A stretch of DNA of 64,000 nucleotides from Armigeres subalbatus. Lineage: Eukaryota; Arthropoda; Insecta; Diptera; Culicidae. Made by a program: the position numbers and the translations under genes. Shown here piece by piece: positions 1-9,167 of this stretch (the stretch's first letter is position 1; each line of letters starts with the position of its first letter). The notes beneath the pieces are model-generated. The model worked only from the letters and a program-made list of their open reading frames with translations. It ran no database searches and had not been told where the DNA came from. Where the stretch lies: positions 310,001 through 374,000 of the forward strand of contig NW_026943605.1 of assembly GCF_024139115.2 (NCBI RefSeq). Reading direction: 5' to 3'.

Positions 1-410
1 GGAAAAGAATAAAAAAGAAGGAAAAAAAACTAGGAAAAAAGAAAAAATACAAAAGAAAGCAAGAAAGAAGGATGAAAAAAGGAAGAAAAAAGAAAAAAGA
101 AAGAGAGAAGCAAAAATAAAGAGTAAAGAAGGAAAAAAGGAAGAAAGCAAAAAGAAAGAAGCAAGAAAAACTGGAAACAGAAAGGAAGAAAAAGAAGGGG
201 AGGAGAGAAAGAAGAAAGAGAAAAAAAATAAGGAAGAAAGAAGGAAGAAAGGAGGAAAAAAAGAAGAAAGAAAGAAGAAAGCAAGTAGGAAGAAAGAAGG
301 GAAAAAGAAGGAAGAAATAAGGAAGAAAAAAGGTAGAAAGAAGGAAGAAAGATGAAGGAAGGAAGAAAAAAGGAAAAAAAAGAAAGAAGTGAGAAATAAA
401 GAAGATGAAA
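1..410. repeat. Purine-rich GAAGGAAGAAA low-complexity tract
   Basis: Nearly every base is A or G, in irregular GAAGAAAGAAGG units, on the plus strand. The long minus-strand open frame across it is a Phe/Leu/Ser low-complexity artefact. The tract starts before the window. Confidence 0.9.
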
Positions 411-1354
411 TATGGAGGGTGTAACCGTTCGCGAAGGGTTTCGAGGTGATTTTAAACACGGTGGCTTAAGCGCCACTCTCGAAGAGAGACCACCGGTCGT
501 GTTCCCTATTTGCCCGACTTTTACAGACCCTTTACCTCTGGGGACTCTCGAACGGTCGCTGGCTCCAAAATTACTTACGCTTAATATTCTTTCCCCACTT
601 CCCACCTACATGAACTCGCTCAACCCACTGAAAAAGAACGGAAAGCAACTTTCGAAGACAACTTTAGACTGTAGCCACGGCAAACGCAATGGGAGTGAAT
701 TTTCCCAGCCCCGTGAAACGCAAAACAACTAAAACTCAAGCTAACTTCTTCAAATTACTTAACGGCATTTATTCTTTAATTCGGGTTGGACGTATCGGTA
801 CGGAATGGGAAAAGAGAGCTAATCATGGCCATGAAAATACAAGCTCACATACCTGCGCAGGGTTTTGCTTCTCGATGCACTGATGCGAATACTCCGCCGG
901 GAAGATGGCGACGATGTCCTCCGACCAGGTTGTGGCGATGGCGGCCGATTGGCTTTGCCGCAGATGCTGCAGATTGGCGCGCAGCGATGGAGGTCGAGCT
1001 CGAGCGATATGGCCGAAACTAAAGATGCGGAGGGAGTGGCGGCTGGACGGAAGGCTTCCGATTTCGGATTCGAGTAAGGTCCGGAATAACCGTTCCCTCA
1101 AGTTAGTAGCTTCTTCTCCCTGGCATCCCGGCTTCGCGTACCTTTCCGGTTCACCGAGCGAAGATTAAAGGAAGACTACTAACCGTCGGTTCGGGTTCGG
1201 TCCAGCGTACGATTAATGACGACGTACGGGGACCGCACTCTCGGGACTGATCCACGGGAATTGGCTTGGGGATCTTACCTTCGACGGTTGATTGGCGACC
1301 GCCGAGTTTTCGCTTTTAGACGAGCGACTTCACTCCTCCTCCGTTTAACTACCT
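411..1354. other. No recognised gene; mixed GC sequence
   Basis: Short overlapping open frames occur in several frames, none with a motif I recognise. Base composition is more GC-rich than the flanks (many CG dinucleotides near 880-1340), so this could be part of a transcribed unit or an old element. Nothing specific can be supported. Confidence 0.4.
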
Positions 1355-1877
1355 TTGCAGGCGGGCCTTAACGCACGCTCGAGCTCTCGATATCCGTTGG
1401 ACGAAATGGCGGGCCCTGTAGACGCCACACGTATTCCCGTACCCGACTCCGGTAGAATACACAAATTCCAGCCCGTACCAAAAAGCGCAATGCGCTTTTT
1501 GTACGTTTCGCTAAACAAACTCGGTGTTCGCGGAATTCAAAAAACACGTCCTAATGACGTCTGCTACGTTAACTATTAGTCAAACTAGCCAAACTCAACT
1601 TAAAATACTGAAAAACTTCGTAGCCTACTCGCAAACACTTCTGATTACCAGCCGTTCACTTAGCGAAATGATCGAGTTCTTGTCTGAATTTTATAAAGAA
1701 ACTTATCCTTTTGAAAAGTCGTCAATTATTTTAAATTTGCGCCAAATAAATTTGAAATGGCGACAAAGAGTGCGCGCCTTCGGTGAGTCGATAAAAAACG
1801 AGCACATGAGAACACTACAACAGTACATGGTCAATTTCTATTTGGATAATAATTTAGTCAAGACACAAACCTCGTAA
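1355..1877 (+). pseudogene. Unidentified broken reading frame, possibly retroelement-derived
   Basis: Two overlapping plus frames, 1355-1579 and 1524-1877, look like one coding stretch broken by a frameshift near 1530. The first contains MAGPVDATRIPVPDSG and the second a helix-rich, Lys/Gln-rich protein (QLKILKNFVAYSQ, LRQINLKWRQRVRAF) of about 110 residues ending at a TAA. There is no catalytic motif. The amphipathic helical character resembles retroelement structural proteins, but I do not recognise a family. The sequence is followed by AT-rich DNA without a clear downstream gene. It could equally be a chance open frame. Confidence 0.25.
1480..1500. repeat. Perfect 10-bp hairpin
   Basis: AAAAAGCGCA and its reverse complement TGCGCTTTTT are separated by a single A, with GTAC just outside each arm (offset by one base on the left). 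It lies inside the unidentified frame starting at 1355. Confidence 0.7.
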
Positions 1878-2173
1878 TCGACATACAAATAAAAATTCAA
1901 ATTTCTTTTCGTCCGGTTTGCAAGTTATTTACGTAATGTAATGTTTCACTATTTGAGTAATTCCAAATAACTTTAATTTATGATTTTACTTAAAAAGAGA
2001 AAAACGTCATAAATTCTTATTTTGACTTAATCACAAATTGATTGCAAAAACGTAAAACGTTACAAGGGAAGAAGGAAGAAAGAAGGAAGGAAACATATGA
2101 AGTAAGTAGGAAAAAGGAAGAAGAGAATAGAAGAAAAGGGAGAAGAAATAAGAAAGAAGGAATAAAAAAGAAA
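1878..2173. other. AT-rich then purine-rich spacer
   Basis: AT-rich sequence to about 2060, then a GAAGGAAGAA tract to about 2173. No gene seen. Confidence 0.6.
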
Positions 2174-2294
2174 GACCTTTCGTCCTTTCGACCTTTTGTC
2201 CCTTCGACCTCTTGACCCTTCGACCTTTTGTCCTTTCGACTTTTTGACCTTCGAACTTTTGTCCTTCGACCTTTTGACCTTCGACCTTTTGTCC
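2174..2294. repeat. Lone arm of CGACCTTTTGTCC subrepeats
   Basis: About eight degenerate copies of a 13-16-bp unit, TTCGACCTTTTGTCC, in one orientation. The unit matches the right arm of the foldback elements at 3105-4030 and 32220-33659, but no opposing arm is found upstream, so this is probably a solo or truncated arm. Protein translations across it (repeating GQKVE) are artefacts. Confidence 0.75.
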
Positions 2295-2548
2295 TACAAC
2301 CATGCCGGGCGTGAACATTTTAATGAAAATGGCTTACAGATGAAAATGTTCATTTGTGTACATGCGCTTGCTGCTCGCTGTACTCAATTTAATTCAAACG
2401 AGAGTTTACGGTGAACATGGGCAAATGGAAATCACTCATGATTATTTCTACGGTGGCTACAGTTTGTTCTACCAAAAGATGTTCGCACTGATCATAAATT
2501 GCTTTTATGCAATGTCATTGATACCCTTCAAATCAACGGGTCCGCGAC

Positions 2549-2720
2549 GTTAGGCGTAAGTACGTTAGGCATAATTGACGGTAGGCATAATATATGTTAG
2601 GCATGATGGACGTTTGGCATAATTCTCTCTTCTTTATGTCATGGGCTGTTCTTTGGGTCAATTTATGCCTAAAGTCCATTATGCCTAACGTACATTATGC
2701 CTAACGTACTTATGCCTAAC
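2549..2720. mobile_element. Small foldback element with GTTAGGCATAA subrepeats
   Basis: Left arm 2549-2623 carries repeated GTTAGGCATAA motifs spaced by TACGT/TTGAC. Right arm 2660-2720 carries the inverse, TTATGCCTAAC. The arms are imperfect inverted repeats of about 60-75 bp around a 36-bp loop. There is no coding capacity. It is most simply a non-autonomous MITE-like foldback. Target duplication not resolved. Confidence 0.7.
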
Positions 2721-2824
2721 TTGGTATATCCCCTTACAACCTCCAGATCCGGCTCTGCTTCAAAGGGCTGATGTCCGCAGCAATTCCTATCTCGGCTGTC
2801 GAAGCTCAATTGAAAACCAAAGTT

Positions 2825-2885
2825 TTTTTTTTATATCTTAATTAAAGAGACTTTCAGCCCAAGGCTGGCTCGTCTCGTAGAAAAA
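2825..2885 (-). mobile_element. 3' stub of a retroposon with 12-bp TSD
   Basis: A poly-T stretch followed by ATATCTTAATTAAAGAGACT and CAGCCCAAGGCTGGCTCG. The 12-mer AAAACCAAAGTT flanks it directly (2813-2824 and 2886-2897). This is a severely 5'-truncated non-LTR or SINE 3' end inserted on the minus strand. A related tail in the opposite orientation lies at 51580-51637 (GCCAGCCTGGGGCTG, then TAATAAAGCTAATAAAA). Confidence 0.75.
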
Positions 2886-3104
2886 AAAACCAAAGTTCAA
2901 AACATCGCTAAAGACATTCTGCAGAAAAAATCACCCATTCCAGCTACTAGGGAGTGTCCAAAAGTTGATGTTCGCTCTTCAAATCCAAAATGGACGTACA
3001 AGTTATTCGAGACCTGAGAGGTATTGCCTATGAAAGTTCTTGTGTATGAGCAGAACGACACTCGACTTTTTTTTTCTAAAGTCTCCAACAGTATCCAGCT
3101 GAAG

Positions 3105-4030
3105 GAATCTATGACAAAAGGTCGAAAGAGAAAAGGTTGAAGGACAAAAGGTCGAATGGACAAAAGGTCGAAGGGACAAGAGGTCGACGGGACAAATATT
3201 CGAATGGACGAAAGGACAAAATGTCGAAAGAACAAAATGTCGAAAGGACAAAAGGTCGAAATTACAAAATTGGTTAAAATTGAAAAGCCATAGTATTGAG
3301 AACAATACAAAGCAGAAATATTATATAGGTACCGTCATCGGGGGTGACAATTGATCAAATAGACGAGACACTGAAGACGACCTTACTGTTGAGGTCGAAA
3401 TACATATCTGTCAAGATACAATCAAGGGGTGGAATTAAATGGGAAGGTCTTATGACAAGTGATTATTTTTTGATATTTTACCTCTTATGCAAGGCTAGTT
3501 CATAACAGTGTATGGTATCGAGGTAGTCATGCTCGGGTAGCTGTGAAATAATTCATTATACGACACTGATTCAAAGATACTAAAATTAACATGTTTCACT
3601 CAATCATGCATTCGAACCGACACGTGTTACAAGAGCATAATGTAACAAGAACTAATTATTCAGCTTCATCGTCCCGAGAACTAATAAAAAATCATACAAT
3701 GCTCGCCCTGGCTGCTGTTTATTCACTGTAAATTGGTTAAAGAACTGCCCATGAAATAAAAAAGCACACATCTCTGGGAAATGTAATAAGCTTGATTTTT
3801 TCTTCATAAAAATGTTTTCAAACTTGTTGTCGTATATTTAGTCTTTTTCATGTCTACAGAATTATAGATTTTTAAATTTTGGGCTTCCGACCTTTTGTCC
3901 CGTCGACCTTTTGTCCTTTCGACCTTTTGTCCCTTCGACCTTTTGTCCCTTCGACCTTTTGTCTCTTCGACCTTTTGTCCGTCGACCTTTTGTCCTTCGA
4001 CGTTTTGTCTTTCGACCTTCTGTCCCAAAG
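3105..4030. mobile_element. Foldback-like element 1, subrepeat arms and ~10-bp TSD
   Basis: The left arm (3105-3260) starts GAATCTATGACAAAAGG and continues as tandem GGTCGAAAGGACAAAA-type units. The right arm (about 3888-4026) is the inverse, CGACCTTTTGTCC. CCAGCTGAAG (3095-3104) and CCAGCTGGAG (4031-4040) flank it as a near-perfect 10-bp target duplication. The same left terminus and arm structure recur at 32220-33659. The ~630-bp middle has no transposase; it holds other repeats, including a hammerhead-like fragment at 3361-3445. By structure it resembles Drosophila FB elements (tandem-subrepeat inverted ends, 9-bp duplications). Homology to FB is not claimed. Confidence 0.75.
3361..3445 (+). 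other. Half copy of palindromic retroposon with hammerhead-like core
   Basis: Matches the right arm of the palindrome at 50287-50541: ACACTGAAGACGACC, then GGTCGAAATACATATCTG and GGTGGAATTAAATGG. The core is CTGAAGA (3371-3377), one extra C, stem GACC/GGTC (3379-3382/3393-3396), GAAA from 3397, a near-palindromic ATACATAT ending in C3408, and a 4-bp outer helix (GACA 3367-3370 with TGTC 3409-3412). The opposing arm is absent, so this is a truncated copy inside foldback element 1. Self-cleavage is only a hypothesis. Confidence 0.45.
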
Positions 4031-4215
4031 CCAGCTGGAGAACGCATAAAACGCACTTTCAAATATCTTTAGCGGTTCAACAAAAAGAGAAGCGTCCGGT
4101 CTTCCATCATTTGTTTGAACAGAAAACAAGATTCCAGAAGATTGGAAAAGTGTGTTGGTTGTGCCTATTTCTAACGTAAAGTTATTCTATAGATGATTAT
4201 CGTATCGTAGGATTA

Positions 4216-4253
4216 ACTCTCACGCTCTCCTATATATAAAAGAGCGTGAGAGT
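4216..4253. repeat. 13-bp hairpin
   Basis: ACTCTCACGCTCT (4216-4228) and AGAGCGTGAGAGT (4241-4253) form a perfect inverted repeat around a TA-rich 12-nt loop. Function unknown. Confidence 0.8.
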
Positions 4254-4504
4254 AAATCGTCGATTTCCCCTCTTGGGAAAAAATGTTGCAAAAAGCAGTT
4301 TTTTAAAAACTAAAGCGAAATACAACCAAATGAAGCATCCACCGGATATAGTTATGTCTTCGCTATTGGATGATGTACTTTTGGAACAAAAATACTTCCC
4401 CCATCCAGCTGGAGACGGCTTTTTCTCCTCGGTGGGTGGTTTTATTACTGGGGAGTGGTACGAGCACGTGGCTGTCTTTTTCGTACATGACTGGATGACG
4501 ATAA

Positions 4505-4770
4505 TTTGAGCATTAACGGGTAGAAATCAAGCATGCTCGTATGATTTTGCATAGTTCAAAATATAGGGAACCTTAGTTACCATGGTCGGTTTTGTTTGCC
4601 TGCTAACCCAGTGCACACTGACCAGTGTTCAAAGTTCAAAAGTAAGAACACCAAACCAAGGTACGCTCTCGACTTGTGTTCGGTTTAGAATGCACCTCTG
4701 CTCCGAGGACGCAAGAGCTCCACTCCCGTACAACAATTGTTACGATTGGCAGCTTCTTCTTATTCTTCTT
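4505..4770. repeat. Dispersed repeat X, copy 1 (uninterrupted)
   Basis: Shares TAGAAATCAAGCATG, TTTTGCATAGTT, TAGGGAACCTT and ACGCTCT blocks, in the same order, with 53913-54990. This copy lacks the two insertions seen there, so it serves as an empty-site reference. No coding capacity recognised. Confidence 0.65.
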
Positions 4771-6169
4771 TTTCTATTCTTCATTCAATCCTACCCGTCT
4801 CAATCCGTACAACCTTATGTGTCATAGTCCATGGATACATATAACAACTGAGAAAAAGTTTTCTTTTTATAAATGCGAATCAGTTCATTACCATTATTGA
4901 AAACTAGCAGACCCGGCGAACTAAGTTTCGCCTAAAATTGATTTATTCTCTGATTATTTCTGTAAAACTATTAAAACTTTCTCGCTTCGAAGTAATCGCG
5001 TTTCTCGTTATTAGGTCGATTGAAAGTAATCCAATCCAATCCCTCTACAGTACTCTATTAGCATTTCCTCAGTTATTAATTGAAAGATTTTCTATACTGC
5101 CATTGCATAAGTATGTGTCTTATATGGCTAGTAAAAAGGCTCTCCAGATTGCCTTTTGATTGTCCTTTGCTCGCAAGGCTAACCTACTTAACGACCTTGC
5201 TCAACGGTTGCTATTTGTCTGATTGAACCTCTTTTCTTGTGTCTGTTCAAATCGAATAGGAACAACTCGATTGAATCTCGTGCATAAATTAATAAGCCGA
5301 TAATTGACCGACGGATTACAGTGGTTATCATTGTCTTTGCATAATCGTTGGGACTTTCCTGCTGTTCGTCCCAGGAACATAATCAACCTAATAAAAAATC
5401 TGTTGCTGAAAAACACTGACCGGAGGCCCTGGAAGCTGTAACTTCAGGGTGTTGTTAGCCTCTATCTAATGCATGCATCCAAGTTTCTCCGCATATCCTC
5501 GTTCAAAACCAGGAACACGCCAATTCACAAAAGCGGGGTTTTGTAATGATATCGCTGTCCGAATAAAAGAGGGGTTTTAAATTCTGACCACCTTTTGTGG
5601 TTCCTTATCGCATCGCACTCTCGTAAAGCCGGCTGGTGTAAGCAAGCGTCCACTACCACTATCCACGGGATAGGGGGTGGCAAAAGCCGTGTAACGTAGT
5701 CGGGATTTTCACATTCCTGGTATCGCGTTTTGTAATTTATTTTAATTAACACGTACGTTCGTGGCGCAAATATTTACCCTTTCGCTTCGTCTTGCTTTCG
5801 ATCATATTCGAAGCGCTTTGCTCTAACCGGTGGAGAATGGAGGCACAGCCACAGTCGGTTCGGTACCATGCTGCACTGGGTCAGTTGATAGCGAATAGAT
5901 GTTGCGGGTGTAACAAGGGGTTTGGTAGCTAGGTGGATTGATGGGATTTCATAAATTAAGAATTGACATTCGATTTAACAAAAAAAAATAACCAGTTGGT
6001 ATCCGGGGAAAGGCGTCCAACATAGCTCTGATCCTCACAAGTTGCAACACACACTTGACCGGGTCTGCTCACTCTCCCGAATCGGCGCTTATTCGCTGAA
6101 CCTGTCACCATCTACGGTGCGGCTCTGCTAGTGATTACGTCACGTCTCCGCTTACTGCATTCTACATGT
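4771..6169. other. No recognised gene
   Basis: Unassigned sequence. A CTAGCAGACCCGGCGAAC string near 4907 resembles short motifs common in insect repeats, with a weaker match near 47526. I see no coding region with motifs. Confidence 0.4.
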
Positions 6170-6216
6170 ACGGGCGGATAACATGTAACACATTCGCTCA
6201 TATGTTATCCGCCCGT
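6170..6216. repeat. 15-bp hairpin
   Basis: ACGGGCGGATAACAT (6170-6184) pairs perfectly with ATGTTATCCGCCCGT (6202-6216) around a 17-nt loop. It lies next to a degenerate R1 fragment and may mark a small foldback insertion. Confidence 0.8.
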
Positions 6217-6289
6217 AGGGCAGGTGTAACTCTATGTAACGGAAAACCTCACGCCCTTCAGAAGAACGGCGACATATGGATATTTGCCA

Positions 6290-6400
6290 AACAATTGAAG
6301 ATATCTGCGGAAATCTCTGTATCTCTCTGTTCACACACGTCGGGTCGATACATTGGGGATTAGCCGCCTTCCATTCTCCACATTGCAAAGTGACGGGCCC
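6290..6400 (-). pseudogene. R1-clade ORF2 C-terminal fragment
   Basis: The nucleotide block around CTCTGTTCACACACGTCGGG and ATACATTGGGGATTAGCC matches the same part of the R1 element at 9505-9580. On the minus strand it reads QCGEWK, then IDPTCVNRE, aligning with NGRWTHRLIPNVSTWVNRE of the intact ORF2. It is about 110 bp, with no neighbouring ORF2 sequence, so it is a dead fragment of the region beyond the polymerase domain. Confidence 0.6.
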
Positions 6401-7073
6401 TCATACAAATCGTGGACAAAACCTTAGATTGCGTTCAAAGCCTCACCACAGAGTAAATTCATTGAATTCATTTTGAGGTGAAAATGGTTATCCGACATAC
6501 TATATGTTATCCAAGGGCTTCCGCAAGCCCAAGGCCTAGGATCTAGAACAAAGACAGCGTCCTCATTTTAACATTGCACCAGTCAATTTTAATAGGAGTA
6601 AAATAAATGGTTTAAAAACATTAAGTATTGTGCAAGATTAACGGGAGACTTTTTCAAAATTATCAATCATAAACTTACGGCTTCCAAACGGTATACATCA
6701 TTAGTTTTCTGTGCAGTGAGCCGGGAGTCGGCGGGTCGTAGTGATTTACCCTTTATAGTGAAATTAAGCAAATTGTTGAATGGTAAGCGTTATCTACACC
6801 GAAGGGAATAGTTCGCCGACTGGAATAGTTTATCCACATGGATATGCGCAGCTTTTTTTAATCATAGTCAGGGGAAGCGAGTCATTCTGAACATAAGCTC
6901 CCGATCTGGTGAAATGGCATGACGAATGGTTGGCGACTTCTCACTCGAAATTCCCTGGATAGTTTCAGACGAGTTACTACCGTAGATAGAAAATAACCAA
7001 GCGGTGCGGAAGTGGGTGTTCTTGGACGGCCAAAAACGCTGAAAATAGGAATACCATTTAGCATTGTTTAGGA
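6401..7073. other. No recognised gene
   Basis: Unassigned AT-rich spacer; no motif-bearing open frame or inverted repeat noticed. Confidence 0.4.
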
Positions 7074-7075
7074 TA

Positions 7076-7236
7076 ATTCTCGCTTAACTTTTCAAAAGGA
7101 CCTAAGTAACATTTTTTTCATGAATTAATTTGAGTACTGCAAACAAAAGCTTTCATGTTTTTCTGTTGATTGCGCTATTCAAATTAAATCATGAAAAAAA
7201 TGTTACTTAGGTCCTTTTGAAAAGTTAAGCGAGAAT
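7076..7236. mobile_element. MITE, perfect ~48-bp inverted ends, TA target
   Basis: Left arm 7076-7123 begins ATTCTCGCTTAACTTTTCAA. Right arm 7189-7236 is its exact inverse. TA dinucleotides flank both ends (7074-7075 and 7237-7238), as expected for Tc1-mariner-type mobilisation. The 65-bp centre is non-coding. Near-identical arms suggest recent movement. Confidence 0.85.
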
Positions 7237-7249
7237 TAATTGAAGCATG

Positions 7250-7560
7250 GTTACGACTGGAAACCTTTTAGATTTCCAACAGGAATTCTTTTGGGATCCC
7301 GATGAAAATCCTTTTGGGATCTTGACGAAAATCCTTTTGAGATCCCGATAAGAAATACTTAATTTCGACAGGAATCCGTTTTGGATTACGAAGGAAAACC
7401 TTTTGGATTTCAACCAAGATTCCAATGGATTTTTTTTGTATCTTTATTAGGGAGGCCAACGAACTTTCTTTTAGGATTCCACTGAAATTTCTATTGGAAT
7501 TCAGGAATGTTTTTGGCAATCCAACGAATTGAATTTTCATTCCAACTGCAATCCTTTTGG
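7250..7560. repeat. Minisatellite of GGGATCCCGACGAAAATCCTTTT type
   Basis: Irregular ~23-bp tandem units (GAAAATCCTTTTG, GGATCCCGA). This is the same family as the larger array at 15780-17400. Open frames through it are repeat artefacts. Confidence 0.75.
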
Positions 7561-7564
7561 CATT

Positions 7565-8365
7565 TCTTTTATTTTTGCCTTTCTCGTATACAAAGTATAC
7601 GTAAAGGCTATATGTTCGCTCCAAAAACGAACTTTTTATAGGAGTCCCGGAGACCCATAGTGTTATATACCGATCGACTCAGCTCGACGAATTGAAGTGA
7701 TGTCTTTGTATGTGTGTATATGTGTGTGTGTGTATGTGTGTGTGTATGTGTGTGCGCAAAATAATCTCACTCATTTTTCAGGAACTCATCCTTAACTGAT
7801 TTGCTCGCAACAAGTTGCATTCGACGCGAAATCCTGTCCCATTGTTTCGTATTGAAAATTGCCCAAATCGGACTATGGGATTCGGAGCTATGGCCAAAAT
7901 ATATTTTTACAACAAAATTCTTACTCACTTTTAGACACTTACTCTTAGCTGATTTACTCGCAACAAGTTTCATTCAACGCAGAATCATGTCCCATTGTTT
8001 CGTATTGAAAATTGGACAGATCGGACCATGGGTTTCGAAGTTATGGCCAAAATCCACTTTTTCACATGAGAAACACGTACAAAATTCTCGCTCATTTTTC
8101 AGGCACTTATCTTAACCGATTTGCTCGCAACAAGTTTCGTTCGACGCGAAATCCTGTCCCATTGTTTCGTATTGAAAATTGGTCGAATCGAACTATGGGA
8201 AGTAATGGCCAAAATACATTTGTTGACAAGAAAAATTCTCACTCATTTTTTAGGCACTTACTTTTAGTCGATTTGCCTGCAACAAGTTGCATTCGACGCA
8301 GAATCTTGTTCCATTGCTTCGTATTGAAAATTAAACAGATCGGTATTAAACAGATATAGCCAAAG
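7565..8365 (+). mobile_element. GCCTTTCTCGT-ended repeat family, copy 1
   Basis: It starts TTTTTGCCTTTCTCGTATAC, passes a short palindrome (GTATACAAAGTATAC), GGAGACCCATAGTGTTATA, a TG-rich microsatellite (7710-7755), and then four ~150-bp tandem modules each containing CTCGCAACAAGTT, GCATTCGACGC, CCCATTGTTTC and ACTATGGG. The right end is lost into copy 2. There is no transposase. The family's other end, seen in copy 2, is AACGAACGAGAAAGGCA, inverse of the start, so it is probably a non-autonomous DNA transposon with expandable internal modules. Confidence 0.6.
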
Positions 8366-8382
8366 TTTATCTTTTTGCCTTT

Positions 8383-8514
8383 TGCCTTTCTCGTATACTA
8401 AGTATACGTAAAGGCTATATGGTCGCTCTAAAAACAAACTTTTTATAGAAGGCCCGGAGACCCATAGTGTTATATACCGATCGACTCAGTTCGACGAATT
8501 GAGGTGACGTCTGT
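8383..8514 (+). mobile_element. GCCTTTCTCGT-ended family, copy 2, left part
   Basis: Reads GCCTTTCTCGTATACTAAG to the TGAGGTGACGTCTGT site, where the R1 element at 8515-14178 is inserted. It continues at 14179. In copy 1 the corresponding uninterrupted sequence is GAAGTGATGTCTTTGTATG. Confidence 0.75.
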
Positions 8515-8524
8515 TTTTTTTTTT

Positions 8525-9167
8525 ACAAGGGTTAAAGGCCATCAAAAATCTCCGCGACAGACACCTCGAGCATCCACACTATGCTCGAAGGCGAACAGGG
8601 ATGGGCTCCTCCCGACCTGCTAAAAATGTGCCTCCCGGATAAACCGGGTCCCTTATCCTCCTTGCCTCGATCTCCCCGGGACCACTGGATGCTGCGACTA
8701 CTTCGGGGGGGGCTGTGCTCATGCACTTCTTCTAAAACTCCGGCCCCTAGCTTAGGCTAGTTCGCCGGCTGGCTTGCTGAGATCCACTGCTACGTCTCGA
8801 TCCCTCGGCGGTTGTGCCGCAAACTTCCTCACTCGAATCCTTCCTGACTTCCCCGGCGTCGAGGGTGGTCCACCAGTTCCGGTGAAGGAAACTTCCGCAC
8901 TGATGGTGCCCCGACTACCGGCGGCTATCGCAGGGGACGCTTTCGCGCATTGCGCCGACTTCGTCTTCGGGTTGCAGAGGTGGTCCGACAGTTCCGGTGG
9001 TGGATAACGTCCGCACTGGCGGTGCCCTACATACCCGAAGCACTTCCTTCTTCTTTCTTCTTTCTTCAGCAGGTTGACGGTTCGAGTGCCGAGGTCGGTC
9101 CGACGATTCCGGTTGGCAGAAGACTTCCGGTTCGCTGGCGCCCTGACGACTCGAGACCCAACACTGC
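8525..9167 (-). other. R1 element A 3' UTR with three ~112-bp repeats
   Basis: Follows the ORF2 stop. Three diverged tandem copies share GGTCC-CAG/GAC-TTCCGGT, ACTTCCGCACTG or AACGTCCGCACTG, and GGTGCCC (about 8869, 8982 and 9095 on the plus strand). The outermost part begins with poly-T. UTR tandem repeats are common near non-LTR 3' ends and may be bound by the element's polymerase; that role is inferred. Confidence 0.65.

Noticed and set aside
30..605. 191-residue Phe/Leu/Ser frame resembling a membrane protein
   Set aside because: Translation of the complementary pyrimidine strand of a purine tract.
2031..2318. GQKVEGQKVE repeat protein
   Set aside because: Reads through CGACCTTTTGTCC subrepeats; the same artefact recurs at every arm.
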